NCBI GenBank assembly: GCA_018228645.1
Contig: CP073693.1
Span: forward strand, 1,054,001-1,118,000
From: Clostridiaceae bacterium Marseille-Q4143
GTDB lineage: Bacteria; Bacillota; Clostridia; Lachnospirales; Lachnospiraceae
DNA length: 64,000 nt
Reading direction: 5' to 3'
Under the pieces are notes generated by a model. The model was not told where the DNA came from. It was given only the letters and a program-made list of their open reading frames with translations, and did not search any database. Position 1 is the first letter of the stretch, and every line of letters begins with the position of its first letter. The position numbers and the translations under genes are program-made. Shown piece after piece: positions 15,250 through 22,423 of the stretch.

Positions 15250-15852
15250 GTGGATAAAGCAATTATTTATATACATGGAAAAGGTGGTAATGCTGAAGAA
15301 GCTATTCATTACAAACCGCTCTTTAGTAATTGTGATGTGATTGGTCTCGACTATACTGCACAGTTTCCATGGGAAGCAAAAGAAGAATTTCCATTACTTT
15401 TTAATTCAATTTATAGAAACTACAAGACTGTTGAAGTAATTGCCAATAGCATTGGAGCGTATTTTGCTATCAATGCCTTATCAAATCAGCAAATAGAGAA
15501 AGCATATTTTATTTCGCCCGTTGTAGATATGGAAAGGCTTATTGCTGATATGATGATTTGGGCAAATGTTACAGAGGATGAACTCAAAGAGAAAAAAGAA
15601 ATTCAGACAACCTTTGGAGAGACTCTTTCATGGGATTATCTTTGCTATGCAAGAGAAAATCCTATTATATGGGAAATCCCAACGCACATTTTGTATGGTG
15701 AAAAAGATAATCTTACCGCTTATGGAACGATATTTGAATTTGTACAGAGGACTAATTCAACACTTTCTATTATGAAAAATGGAGAGCATTGGTTTCATAC
15801 GGATGAACAAATGAAATTTCTTGATGAATGGATAATAAAATCTTCCAAATAA
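15250..15852 (+). CDS. Small alpha/beta-fold hydrolase
   Basis: A 200-residue protein starting at GTG 15250 (GGAGG eight bases upstream). It shows IIYIHGKGGNAEEA (oxyanion HG), a nucleophile elbow IANSIGAYFAI with Ser between Asn and Ile, a late acid ILYGEKDNL and a terminal catalytic His (GEHWFH). This is the compact YqiA/RbbP-like hydrolase layout. The substrate cannot be told. It is the third unit of the array; the stop codon is shared with the long junction J3. Confidence 0.8.
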   Translation: MDKAIIYIHGKGGNAEEAIHYKPLFSNCDVIGLDYTAQFPWEAKEEFPLLFNSIYRNYKTVEVIANSIGAYFAINALSNQQIEKAYFISPVVDMERLIADMMIWANVTEDELKEKKEIQTTFGETLSWDYLCYARENPIIWEIPTHILYGEKDNLTAYGTIFEFVQRTNSTLSIMKNGEHWFHTDEQMKFLDEWIIKSSK

Positions 15853-15954
15853 ATTCAAGTTTACAGAACTGAATCAAAAGAGCTCGAAGGAGCTCTTTTT
15901 CCTTTTTTATAATAGTATCATTATGGTATAATAGAGACATTAAAATCGGAATTT
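15851..15954 (+). repeat. Cassette junction J3 (long form with terminator and promoter)
   Basis: AAATTCAAGTTTACAGAACTG (start) leads to a terminator hairpin AAAGAGCTC-GAAG-GAGCTCTTT with a T-rich tail, then TATAATAG...GGTATAAT, then the right arm AAAATCGGAATTT. It is identical over about 103 bp to J4 and nearly so to J6. It insulates the upstream gene and supplies a TATAAT -10 to the downstream gene. Confidence 0.85.
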
Positions 15955-15973
15955 TTGAGGAGATAGATATAAA

Positions 15974-16489
15974 ATGACCTTCCAATTAGTTTGTATAGAA
16001 CCAAAAGAATTAACGCAATACAAGGCGGATATGCAGGAAGCATTTCAGAAAGGTTTTGAAGATGCTTTTGGGAAAACAGATGCTGTTATTCTGCCTGAAA
16101 AGGACATTGACCAGTCGCTGAATGCGGAGGGTTCTGCTGTCTATAAAGCCGTTGTCGATGGAGAAATGGTGGGCGGTGCTGTTGTTATTATCAATGAGAG
16201 TACACAGCATAACCATCTTGACCTGCTTTTTGTAAAGAACGGAGTTCAAAGCAATGGTATCGGTAAGAAGATATGGTTTGAATTGGAACGAATATATCCG
16301 AACACGAAAGTATGGGAAACCTGTACGCCGTACTTTGATAAGCGCAACATTCATTTTTATGTGAATGTCTGCGGCTTTCATATTACAGAATTTTTTAATG
16401 AAAAACATCCTATGCCGGATACACCGGACGATTTTGTCGGTGATGGCAATGAGGGAATGTTTGCGTTTAAGAAGCAAATGCGTTTATGA
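15974..16489 (+). CDS. GNAT-family N-acetyltransferase
   Basis: A 171-residue acetyltransferase with GNAT beta-strand VGGAVVIINE, LLFVKNGVQSNGIGKKIWFELE (acetyl-CoA pyrophosphate loop Q-x-x-G-I-G) and FYVNVCGFHITEFF. The RBS is TTTGAGGAG at the edge of junction J3. Small-molecule or toxin acetylation is typical of cassette-borne GNATs, but the substrate is unknown. Its TGA stop overlaps the next long junction by one base. Confidence 0.82.
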   Translation: MTFQLVCIEPKELTQYKADMQEAFQKGFEDAFGKTDAVILPEKDIDQSLNAEGSAVYKAVVDGEMVGGAVVIINESTQHNHLDLLFVKNGVQSNGIGKKIWFELERIYPNTKVWETCTPYFDKRNIHFYVNVCGFHITEFFNEKHPMPDTPDDFVGDGNEGMFAFKKQMRL

Positions 16490-16593
16490 AATTCAAGTTT
16501 ACAGAACTGAATCAAAAGAGCTCGAAGGAGCTCTTTTTCCTTTTTTATAATAGTATCATTATGGTATAATAGAGACATTAAAATCGGAATTTG
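16489..16593 (+). repeat. Cassette junction J4 (long form)
   Basis: An essentially perfect copy of J3: left arm overlapping TGA, terminator hairpin, TATAAT-containing stretch and right arm. Its presence on both sides of the GNAT gene makes that gene a precise unit between direct repeats. Confidence 0.85.
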
Positions 16594-16610
16594 AAGCGGA
16601 GGTATGTATT

Positions 16611-16946
16611 ATGAATATAGGATTTTGGTCGTGTATAATTTTGGTAATACCATTTCTGATTATAGGTGTGTTATTTGCGATTTTTAAGGAAAAAGCAGCA
16701 AAATTTGTTTCAGGATTTAATTCATTTTCTAAAGAAGAACAGGCATTGTATGATAAAGCTCATATCTCTCGTGATATAAGAAATCAGTGCTTTATGTGGG
16801 CTATTATAATGTTGGCAGGAGCATTATTATCCTGCTTTTTAACCCCATATATAGCTATACCAACCTATATTATTTGGTTAGTTCTGTTTTTTAGAGAAGT
16901 CCACTTTGATAATCATAAAGCGTTTGAAAAATATTTATTAAAGTAA
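16611..16946 (+). CDS. Small membrane protein, DUF3784-like
   Basis: A 111-residue protein with an N-terminal membrane helix (CIILVIPFLIIGVLFAIF), a soluble helix (GFNSFSKEEQALYDKAHISRD) and two further membrane helices. The FSKEEQ-Y-D segment after the first helix is typical of DUF3784 proteins in clostridia. The RBS is GCGGAGGT. It is the fifth unit of the array; its stop TAA overlaps junction J5. Confidence 0.65.
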   Translation: MNIGFWSCIILVIPFLIIGVLFAIFKEKAAKFVSGFNSFSKEEQALYDKAHISRDIRNQCFMWAIIMLAGALLSCFLTPYIAIPTYIIWLVLFFREVHFDNHKAFEKYLLK

Positions 16947-16971
16947 ATTCCAGTTTGACGGAGTAATGGAT
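16945..16971 (+). repeat. Cassette junction J5 (short form)
   Basis: The left arm AAATTCCAGTTTGACGGAGTA is the clearest short-form consensus and contains the GGAG that serves as RBS of the next gene. The right arm is reduced or merged with the start of the next gene. Confidence 0.5.
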
Positions 16972-17415
16972 ATGAAAATCCGAGAAGTGAATGAGAATAA
17001 AAAGCAATTTATAGCATTATTGTTATTAGCTGATGAGCAGGAAAATATGATTGATCGCTATCTTGAAAAAGGTACTATGTATGTACTTGAAGATGGTAAT
17101 ATAAAAGCTGAATGTGTTGTCACTGATGAAGATAATGGAATACTTGAAATAAAAAATATTGCAGTCGATCCTCAGAATCAAGGAAAGGGCTATGGGAAAG
17201 CACTAATTGATTTTCTTGTCAGTAAATATGCAGATGAATATTCTGTTTTGCAGGTTGGAACAGGTGATAGTCCATTGACGATACCATTTTATGAAAAATG
17301 TGGATTTGTTCGGTCTCACAAGATTCCGAATTTCTTTACGGACAATTATGACCACCCAATTTATGAGGGCGGTGTACAATTAATAGATATGGTATATTTA
17401 CAAAGACATATATAA
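16972..17415 (+). CDS. GNAT-family N-acetyltransferase
   Basis: A 147-residue acetyltransferase: strand 4 LEIKNIAVDPQNQGKGYGKALIDFL with the classic Q/R-x-x-G-x-G/A acetyl-CoA loop, then FYEKCGFVRSHKIPNFFTDNYDHPI. The latter resembles the small clostridial GNAT group acting on unknown metabolites. I choose ATG 16972 (8 bp after GGAG); an ATG two codons earlier is possible. It is the sixth unit of the array. Confidence 0.82.
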   Translation: MKIREVNENKKQFIALLLLADEQENMIDRYLEKGTMYVLEDGNIKAECVVTDEDNGILEIKNIAVDPQNQGKGYGKALIDFLVSKYADEYSVLQVGTGDSPLTIPFYEKCGFVRSHKIPNFFTDNYDHPIYEGGVQLIDMVYLQRHI

Positions 17416-17518
17416 CTTCAAGTTTACAGAACTGAATCAAAAGAGCTCGAAGGAACTCTTTTTCCTTTTTTATAATAGTATCATTATGGTATAATAGAGA
17501 CATTAAAATCGGAAATTG
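17414..17518 (+). repeat. Cassette junction J6 (long form, slightly diverged)
   Basis: It matches J3 and J4 with only a few changes: AACTTC for AAATTC at the start, GAACTC for GAGCTC in the terminator stem and GGAAATTGG at the end. It again overlaps the stop codon of the upstream gene. Confidence 0.82.
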
Positions 17519-17530
17519 GAGGATACACGC

Positions 17531-18055
17531 ATGAAAATTGTAATCATTAATGGAAGTGCCAGAAAAGGAAATACGCTGGCAGCAATCAATGCATTTATAA
17601 AAGGAGCGTCAGAAAAGAATAAAATTGAAATCATTGAACCCGACAAACTCAACATTGCACCATGCAAGGGATGTGGTGTCTGTCAATGCTCTAAGGGATG
17701 CGTCGATAAGGATGATACAAATTCTACCATTGATAAAATTGCTGCCGCAGATATGATTCTTTTTGCTACACCAGTTTATTGGTGGGGAATGTCAGCACAA
17801 TTGAAACTTATCATTGATAAGTGCTACTGCCGTGGATTGCAGTTAAAAAACAAAAAAGTTGGCACAATTGTTGTAGGTGGTTCTCCCGTAGGCAGCATCC
17901 AGTATGAGCTGATTGATAAGCAGTTTGACTGTATGGCAAAATATCTTTCATGGGATATGCTTTTCAAAAAATCATATTATGCAACAGCCAGAGATGAACT
18001 TGAAAAAAATAAGGATTCCATGAACGAACTTGAGTGGATTGGAAAAAATTTATAA
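17531..18055 (+). CDS. NAD(P)H-dependent FMN reductase / flavodoxin-fold protein
   Basis: A 174-residue protein starting at ATG 17531 (GGAGG ten bases upstream). It has the flavin phosphate loop NGSARKGNT, a CKGCGVCQCSKGC cluster typical of iron-sulfur-flavoprotein-like or quinone reductases, and the flavin-ring motif ATPVYWWGMSAQLK. It likely reduces quinones, nitro compounds or azo dyes. It is the last unit of the array; the terminal junction lies 10 bp beyond its stop. Confidence 0.83.
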   Translation: MKIVIINGSARKGNTLAAINAFIKGASEKNKIEIIEPDKLNIAPCKGCGVCQCSKGCVDKDDTNSTIDKIAAADMILFATPVYWWGMSAQLKLIIDKCYCRGLQLKNKKVGTIVVGGSPVGSIQYELIDKQFDCMAKYLSWDMLFKKSYYATARDELEKNKDSMNELEWIGKNL

Positions 18056-18065
18056 AGCACACACC

Positions 18066-18104
18066 AAATTCCAGTTTGTCGAAGTAATCCAAATACGGAT
18101 TGGG
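18066..18104 (+). repeat. Terminal cassette junction J7
   Basis: AAATTCCAGTTTGTCGAAGTA followed by AATACGGATTGGGC. The left arm is nearly identical to J5. Beyond it the co-oriented array stops and a terminator and minus-strand genes follow. Confidence 0.6.
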
Positions 18105-18116
18105 CAAAAATGGTTT

Positions 18117-18158
18117 AGCAGTCACAGGTTCTAACCCTGTGGCTGCCTTTTCTTTTTC
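18117..18158 (+). terminator. Rho-independent terminator closing the cassette array
   Basis: GCAGTCACAGG (18118-18128) pairs with CCTGTGGCTGC (18136-18146), loop TTCTAAC, then TTTTCTTTTT. It resembles a tRNA T-arm but lacks the rest of a tRNA. Confidence 0.85.
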
Positions 18159-18195
18159 ATGATACATAAATTTATACTTAAACCAGCGTAATCAT

Positions 18196-18483
18196 CTACA
18201 CCGATAATATTTCAAATAAATGACCACATATTACTCCAATGGCATATTCGATGATATCCCACAATTTCAATATCATACAGCTTACAGCAAGAACAAACAC
18301 TGCTATTCCAAAATTTTGCCACTGTTGCAATGACAAAGCAATCACTGCGCACATTATGAAAATTGCATTAACCAGAACCGCTGCCAGATAATGTATTTTC
18401 GATAAGATACTGACTGTAAAAGATAAAGCAATCAAAATCACCATCACTGGCAATACAATCAATTTTGTAAATATTTTTAACAT
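18196..18483 (-). CDS. CD1845-like small ICE membrane protein
   Basis: A 95-residue protein starting at 18483 (GGAGG nine bases upstream on the minus strand). It begins MLKIFTKLIVLPVMVILIAL and has three membrane helices, like the CD1845 family of clostridial ICEs. A second member is at 42214-42513 in this window (MTILKIIAKILLFPVVAVL). It is probably a relic of a conjugative element, together with the DUF6017 fragment just upstream on the same strand. Confidence 0.6.
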   Translation of the reverse strand: MLKIFTKLIVLPVMVILIALSFTVSILSKIHYLAAVLVNAIFIMCAVIALSLQQWQNFGIAVFVLAVSCMILKLWDIIEYAIGVICGHLFEILSV

Positions 18484-18541
18484 TTTATGCATCCTCCTCT
18501 TTTCTGACTTATTTCCCAGATGCTGATCAAACAGCCAATTA

Positions 18542-19012
18542 TTATTTATCATTTGCGGCGTACTGCGGTAGGTCATGATTTACTTCTGCCTGATAATAAC
18601 CGCTGATGGTACTCGGTGCATTAAACAATGCCGCCAGCAGATATTTTTTGATATTATGTATTTTTGAAGTATTCTTTCTCATACAGTCCATCGCATATTC
18701 TACGTGGAACATATTCAGTTTCAAAAATTTACTTCTGACCAGTTCCGCCGGATATTCGCCAGATGCAACAATGATAGACTTATTCTTACAAAGAACAGTT
18801 TCCAGAATCAGATCAAAGATACCTGTCAGCAGTTCCCTGTCATAAGGGTACCGCTCTAAGAGAATGTCCAGTTCAATATTCTCTTTGATTATTTCCGTGT
18901 ATGCTTCCACATCGAATCCTATCCCATCATTTCCCGATATGATATGATTAGATTCAGTATTACTTAACTCAGTATTATTTATATTATTCTTATTAGTGTG
19001 TAATTTTTTCAC
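18542..19012 (-). pseudogene. DUF6017 C-terminal fragment of an ICE replication initiator
   Basis: A 156-residue frame whose last 110 residues (PAELVRSKFLKLNMFHVEYAMDCM, NIKKYLLAALFNAPSTISGYY) align by eye with the C-terminus of the RepA-type protein at 30545-31441 (PAEVVKSRFMKLDSSHVQYVMDCM, NIKKYLLAALYNAPTTINSYY). The N-terminal winged-helix domain of about 140 residues is missing; only part of the Asn/Thr-rich linker remains at the start. It is a truncated copy marking an older ICE remnant. Confidence 0.75.
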
Positions 19013-19144
19013 TTCTGAGCATCCTGGATCATAAACTGTTTCAGATATGGTTATTTTTGTTAATTATATTCTATATCCTGTTTTCACGATCTGGCAATGT
19101 AATTTTAGCACTATGGTTAGTATATCCAAAGCAGAATAAAACAT

Positions 19145-19193
19145 AAAAAAAGATCTGTCACCCTTAGGATTCTTCCCAAAGCCAACAGATCTT
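19145..19193 (-). terminator. Minus-strand terminator after the FUSC gene
   Basis: AAGATCTGT (19150-19158) and ACAGATCTT (19185-19193) form a 9-bp stem. Read on the minus strand it ends in a T-run (plus-strand A-run from 19145). Confidence 0.75.
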
Positions 19194-19281
19194 ACATTTT
19201 CCCTTACATCTTTATACTCTTTGCCAGACTCATCAGCAAAGCTGCCATCTCCGGATTAACCTTTTTTCTTTCTAACCCACG

Positions 19282-20346
19282 TTATTTTGCAGCCACGGTT
19301 ACCACTGTTTCCTTTTTTTTCGACATAAGCCAATAAAACATAGAACAAAATATTAATGCAAATACAACGCCAAAAACATTCTGAATCACTCTAAGACCAA
19401 CTGCTCCTTTTAGTCCATAACTCTCTGTAGCAATGGCCAAAGCACCAAATGTGTTAAATACTGCCTGCCAGCCATATTTTGCAGAAAGTCCTACACCAAT
19501 TCCGCCAAGGATTCCTATGTATGTATAGATGGATGACGGAAGCAGAAAATATAGTACTGTAAAGCATATTACACCTGCAATATTTCCGACAATCCTTTTG
19601 CGGACTCTGTATTGCATGTCCTCCATAAATGGTAAGATTGCTGACATTGCCGCAATTCCAGCCCACATTGCCCGTGGCATATTACAGAGTTCCGCAATGC
19701 AGAGTACTGCCGGTACGCATATGATCTGACATAACTGCCACTTTGTTCTGGAAGAAGATATATCAAATTCCTGTATCAAATCATTCAAATTTCTTTTATA
19801 CGTTCTGTTTTTATGATTTCGATAAAATACGAAGCAGGTAAGTGCTGCACCTAATACCATTCCGGTTAATCGCATCTGATAACTTTTTCCTGTTACATCA
19901 TATCCATACAATAACAGATAACCAAGAACCAATGTGGATTGGTTAAACATGAATGGGTTATGACATCCGAACAGAATCAGCACTGCCAGTGCAGCAATGT
20001 TTAACAGCATTCCAAGTACCGGTGAAAGCTGATTTGCTAAATGCGGACATACAGTCATAATTACAAAGAACAAAGCCAAAAGCATCGTAGATTGTCCGGT
20101 GTGGATCCCCAGATCCGCATTCCGAAATACCATAAGGCATAATAAAACTACTACACCCACAATACTATTCTCATTTCCAAATAAGATACTGAAAATAGTA
20201 ACAAATAAAAAACAAAATGCCATTGTAACAGCTATCTTTACCAAATATACCAGTATATGATATGATTTTTCTTTCACTGTTTCACTCTTTTTCAACAGAT
20301 TTTTAGAACCTGCCTGATTTAACTGCAATTCCTGATAAAATGTCAT
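19282..20346 (-). CDS. FUSC-family membrane protein
   Basis: A 354-residue protein from 20346, where GGAGGAGG lies six bases upstream; a longer frame begins 15 codons earlier without an RBS. About ten membrane helices occur in two groups separated by a basic cytoplasmic segment (RNHKNRTYKRNLNDLIQEF). The second half contains PRAMWAGIAAMSAILPFMEDMQYRVRKRIVGNIAGV, the FUSC/aromatic-acid-exporter signature around a conserved Arg-rich loop. It probably exports small aromatic or toxic compounds. It is co-directional with the sensor kinase and regulator upstream, which likely control it. Confidence 0.75.
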   Translation of the reverse strand: MTFYQELQLNQAGSKNLLKKSETVKEKSYHILVYLVKIAVTMAFCFLFVTIFSILFGNENSIVGVVVLLCLMVFRNADLGIHTGQSTMLLALFFVIMTVCPHLANQLSPVLGMLLNIAALAVLILFGCHNPFMFNQSTLVLGYLLLYGYDVTGKSYQMRLTGMVLGAALTCFVFYRNHKNRTYKRNLNDLIQEFDISSSRTKWQLCQIICVPAVLCIAELCNMPRAMWAGIAAMSAILPFMEDMQYRVRKRIVGNIAGVICFTVLYFLLPSSIYTYIGILGGIGVGLSAKYGWQAVFNTFGALAIATESYGLKGAVGLRVIQNVFGVVFALIFCSMFYWLMSKKKETVVTVAAK

Positions 20347-20377
20347 GTAATTCCTCCTCCATCTGTTTTTCTTAAAC

Positions 20378-21421
20378 TTATATGACCTCATCTTTCTGTA
20401 TTGGAAGCTCTACAACAAATCTGCATCCACCATATTCCCGGTTTTCTGCCTTGATTGTCCCGCCAGCACTATCTACGATCCGTTTCACAAGTGCAAGGCC
20501 GAGACCATTTCCTTCTGCTTTGTGAGAACCGTCTGCCTGATAAAATTTATCAAATATTCTGGTTTTCACATCATCCTCTATTCCCGGTCCTTCATCTTCC
20601 AGAATAAACATTACAGAATCCTTTTCCTGCTTCAGAAACATCATAATTGTCCCCTTTGCAGGACTGAACTTAATCGCATTATCTAAAAGATTCATCCATA
20701 TATGCATAAAAAGTCCTTCATTCCCAGTATATTTAACTTCCTCCAGCTCTACCTGGAAACCAATTTCTTTTTCTGTCCATTTTGTCTCCAGGGAAAGAAA
20801 TGCCTGACGGATCTGTTCATCCAAACGATATTCTGTTTTTTTCATTGGTATGTTCTGATTCTCTAACTTGGATAACAGCAAAATATTTCCAACCAATCCG
20901 GAAAGCCTTTGGGTATTAAACAGGATTTTTTCTACATATTCCTCTTGCTCCTGAGACAGTTCTTCTCCCTGAAGAAGCATTGTATACCCTTCAATGGCAT
21001 TGATCGGGGTCTTAAACTCATGAGAAACATTGGAGACAAAATCCATCTGCAGTACTTCTGTTGCACGAAGCTCTTTTGTCATCACATTAAAACTCTGGTA
21101 AGATTCTCCAACTTCTGCGATACGGCTGTTCGTTTCCAAGTGCTGTTCAAAATCTCCCTGCGAAACTTCCTTCATTGCTTTACTGAGTCTGGTAATTGGT
21201 TCCAGCAACCTTGCATTGATAAAGGAAGTAATCAGCCCTGCAATCAATGTATTAAAAATCAAAAGCCAGCCAAGCGCAGGTATGCTACCAGGCAGATTAA
21301 AAAAATGATTCAAAAAAGCAAATAATAACGCAGATATGACTGTTGAAAATACAAGTGCCAGCCAGATTGCACCAGTCAGACAGGATCGGATCCGCAATCC
21401 TTTTTCTTTCTTTTGTTCCAT
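20378..21421 (-). CDS. Sensor histidine kinase
   Basis: A 347-residue membrane kinase: two N-terminal membrane helices with a very short extracellular loop (so probably sensing within the membrane), HAMP (LLEPITRLSKAMKEVSQGDF), HisKA with phospho-acceptor in FVSNVSHEFKTPINAIEG, and HATPase_c (NLLDNAIKFSP, DEGPGIEDD, GNGLGLALVKRIV). The start overlaps the last base of the regulator's stop codon (TAATG), so the pair is co-translated. The intramembrane-sensing layout and adjacent exporter suggest a stress or drug response. Confidence 0.9.
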   Translation of the reverse strand: MEQKKEKGLRIRSCLTGAIWLALVFSTVISALLFAFLNHFFNLPGSIPALGWLLIFNTLIAGLITSFINARLLEPITRLSKAMKEVSQGDFEQHLETNSRIAEVGESYQSFNVMTKELRATEVLQMDFVSNVSHEFKTPINAIEGYTMLLQGEELSQEQEEYVEKILFNTQRLSGLVGNILLLSKLENQNIPMKKTEYRLDEQIRQAFLSLETKWTEKEIGFQVELEEVKYTGNEGLFMHIWMNLLDNAIKFSPAKGTIMMFLKQEKDSVMFILEDEGPGIEDDVKTRIFDKFYQADGSHKAEGNGLGLALVKRIVDSAGGTIKAENREYGGCRFVVELPIQKDEVI

Positions 21422-22092
21422 TATTTTTTCACCACCTTGTATCCAATTCCACGCATTGTTACGATTTCAAAATCAGGGTTATCTTTCAAACGCTCCCTGA
21501 TTCTTCCTATATGTACCTCTATCGTATGTGGGTCTGCCTCCGTCTCGTATCCCCATACTTCATCCATCAACTGTTGTTTTGTAAATATTCTTCCTGGCGA
21601 AGCTGCAAGCTTATATAAAAGCAGGAATTCTTTTTTAGGCAAAACAAGACTTTTCTTATCAGTTGTAACCGTCATTGCATCATAATCAAACTCTGTTGAA
21701 CCGATCACAATTTTGTGTTCATTCAGTATCTGTGTACGGCGAAGCAGTGCTCCGACTCTTAAAACCATTTCATTCACATTTACCGGTTTTACCATATAAT
21801 CGTCACTTCCCGAAAGAAATCCCTGGCGCATATCATCAAAGGAACCTTTCGCAGTGATCATAAGTACCGGTATCTGATATCCTGCTGAACGGAGTTCCGA
21901 CACCAGTTCATAACCATCCATAACCGGCATCATAATATCGGAAATGATCAGATCAATATACTCTTTATCCAATATTTCTAATGCCAGTGCTCCATCCGAT
22001 GCACTTTTGACCTGATATCCATTCTTCTCAAGCACTTTTTGGAATAGCTGGCTTAATTCTTTATCATCTTCTACAATTAATATTTGAAACAC
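21421..22092 (-). CDS. OmpR-family response regulator
   Basis: A 223-residue protein: receiver domain with acidic pocket VEDDKE, phospho-Asp in LIISDIMMPVMDG, Thr in ITAKGS and Lys in YMVKPV, followed by a winged-helix DNA-binding domain (KEFLLLYKLAASPGRIFTKQQLMDEVWG, VHIGRIRERL). It is the first gene of an operon regulator-kinase-FUSC exporter. Two direct repeats 11 bp apart in the promoter are candidate binding sites, suggesting autoregulation. Confidence 0.92.
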   Translation of the reverse strand: MFQILIVEDDKELSQLFQKVLEKNGYQVKSASDGALALEILDKEYIDLIISDIMMPVMDGYELVSELRSAGYQIPVLMITAKGSFDDMRQGFLSGSDDYMVKPVNVNEMVLRVGALLRRTQILNEHKIVIGSTEFDYDAMTVTTDKKSLVLPKKEFLLLYKLAASPGRIFTKQQLMDEVWGYETEADPHTIEVHIGRIRERLKDNPDFEIVTMRGIGYKVVKK

Positions 22093-22274
22093 GATCTTCT
22101 TCCTCCTTTATCAGAACAGATATCTTGCCCATCCAAGCAGATGCTGTACCAAAAGTACGTTTCTCTGACGCTTTCCATCATGCCTTCTTCCAACTGTTTA
22201 TTAATCTCTTTCCATGTATTATACATCATATCATATCTTACGTTTTCCCATCGCACATCACCTGACTTTTTTTC

Positions 22275-22319
22275 ATCTTATATCTATACAATACAAAGTC
22301 AACCTCAATTTTACCTCAA
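22275..22319 (-). promoter_or_regulatory. Promoter with 11-bp-phased direct repeats (likely regulator sites)
   Basis: On the minus strand TTGAGGT occurs twice (plus-strand ACCTCAA at 22302-22308 and 22313-22319), exactly 11 bp apart, abutting a TTGACT -35 (22297-22302) and a TAAGAT-like -10 (22275-22280) 16 bp further. OmpR-type regulators bind such phased repeats as dimers. Confidence 0.6.
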
Positions 22320-22373
22320 CAGAATTAATTTTATCCATGTAAATTTCCTGTACCGGCAATCAGACATAACAAA

Positions 22374-22411
22374 AACGACCTCTCAAAATCGACTATTTTT
22401 TGAAAGGTCGT
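22374..22411 (-). terminator. Terminator after the cardiolipin synthase gene
   Basis: On the minus strand AACGACCT...AGGTCGTT with extra pairing (TCAAAA/TTTTGA) forms a long stem followed by TTTGTT. Confidence 0.75.
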
Positions 22412-22423
22412 TTCACTAAATTC

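Noticed and set aside
15851..17518. Repeats at about 0.6-0.9 kb intervals, considered as a CRISPR array
   Set aside because: Units are about 104 bp with a terminator and TATAAT, and the intervals are full genes; no short regular spacers or cas genes.
18117..18158. tRNA-like T-arm (CACAGGTTCTAACCCTGTG)
   Set aside because: The rest of a tRNA is missing and the stem is followed by a T-run; it is a terminator.
17964..18167. Minus-strand ORF reading ATGLEPVTAKPFLPNPYL...FDKLEF
   Set aside because: It is a reading of the terminal junction (FDKLEF comes from AAATTCCAGTTTGTCGAAG) and the terminator; similar minus frames occur over the other junctions. No RBS or domain.
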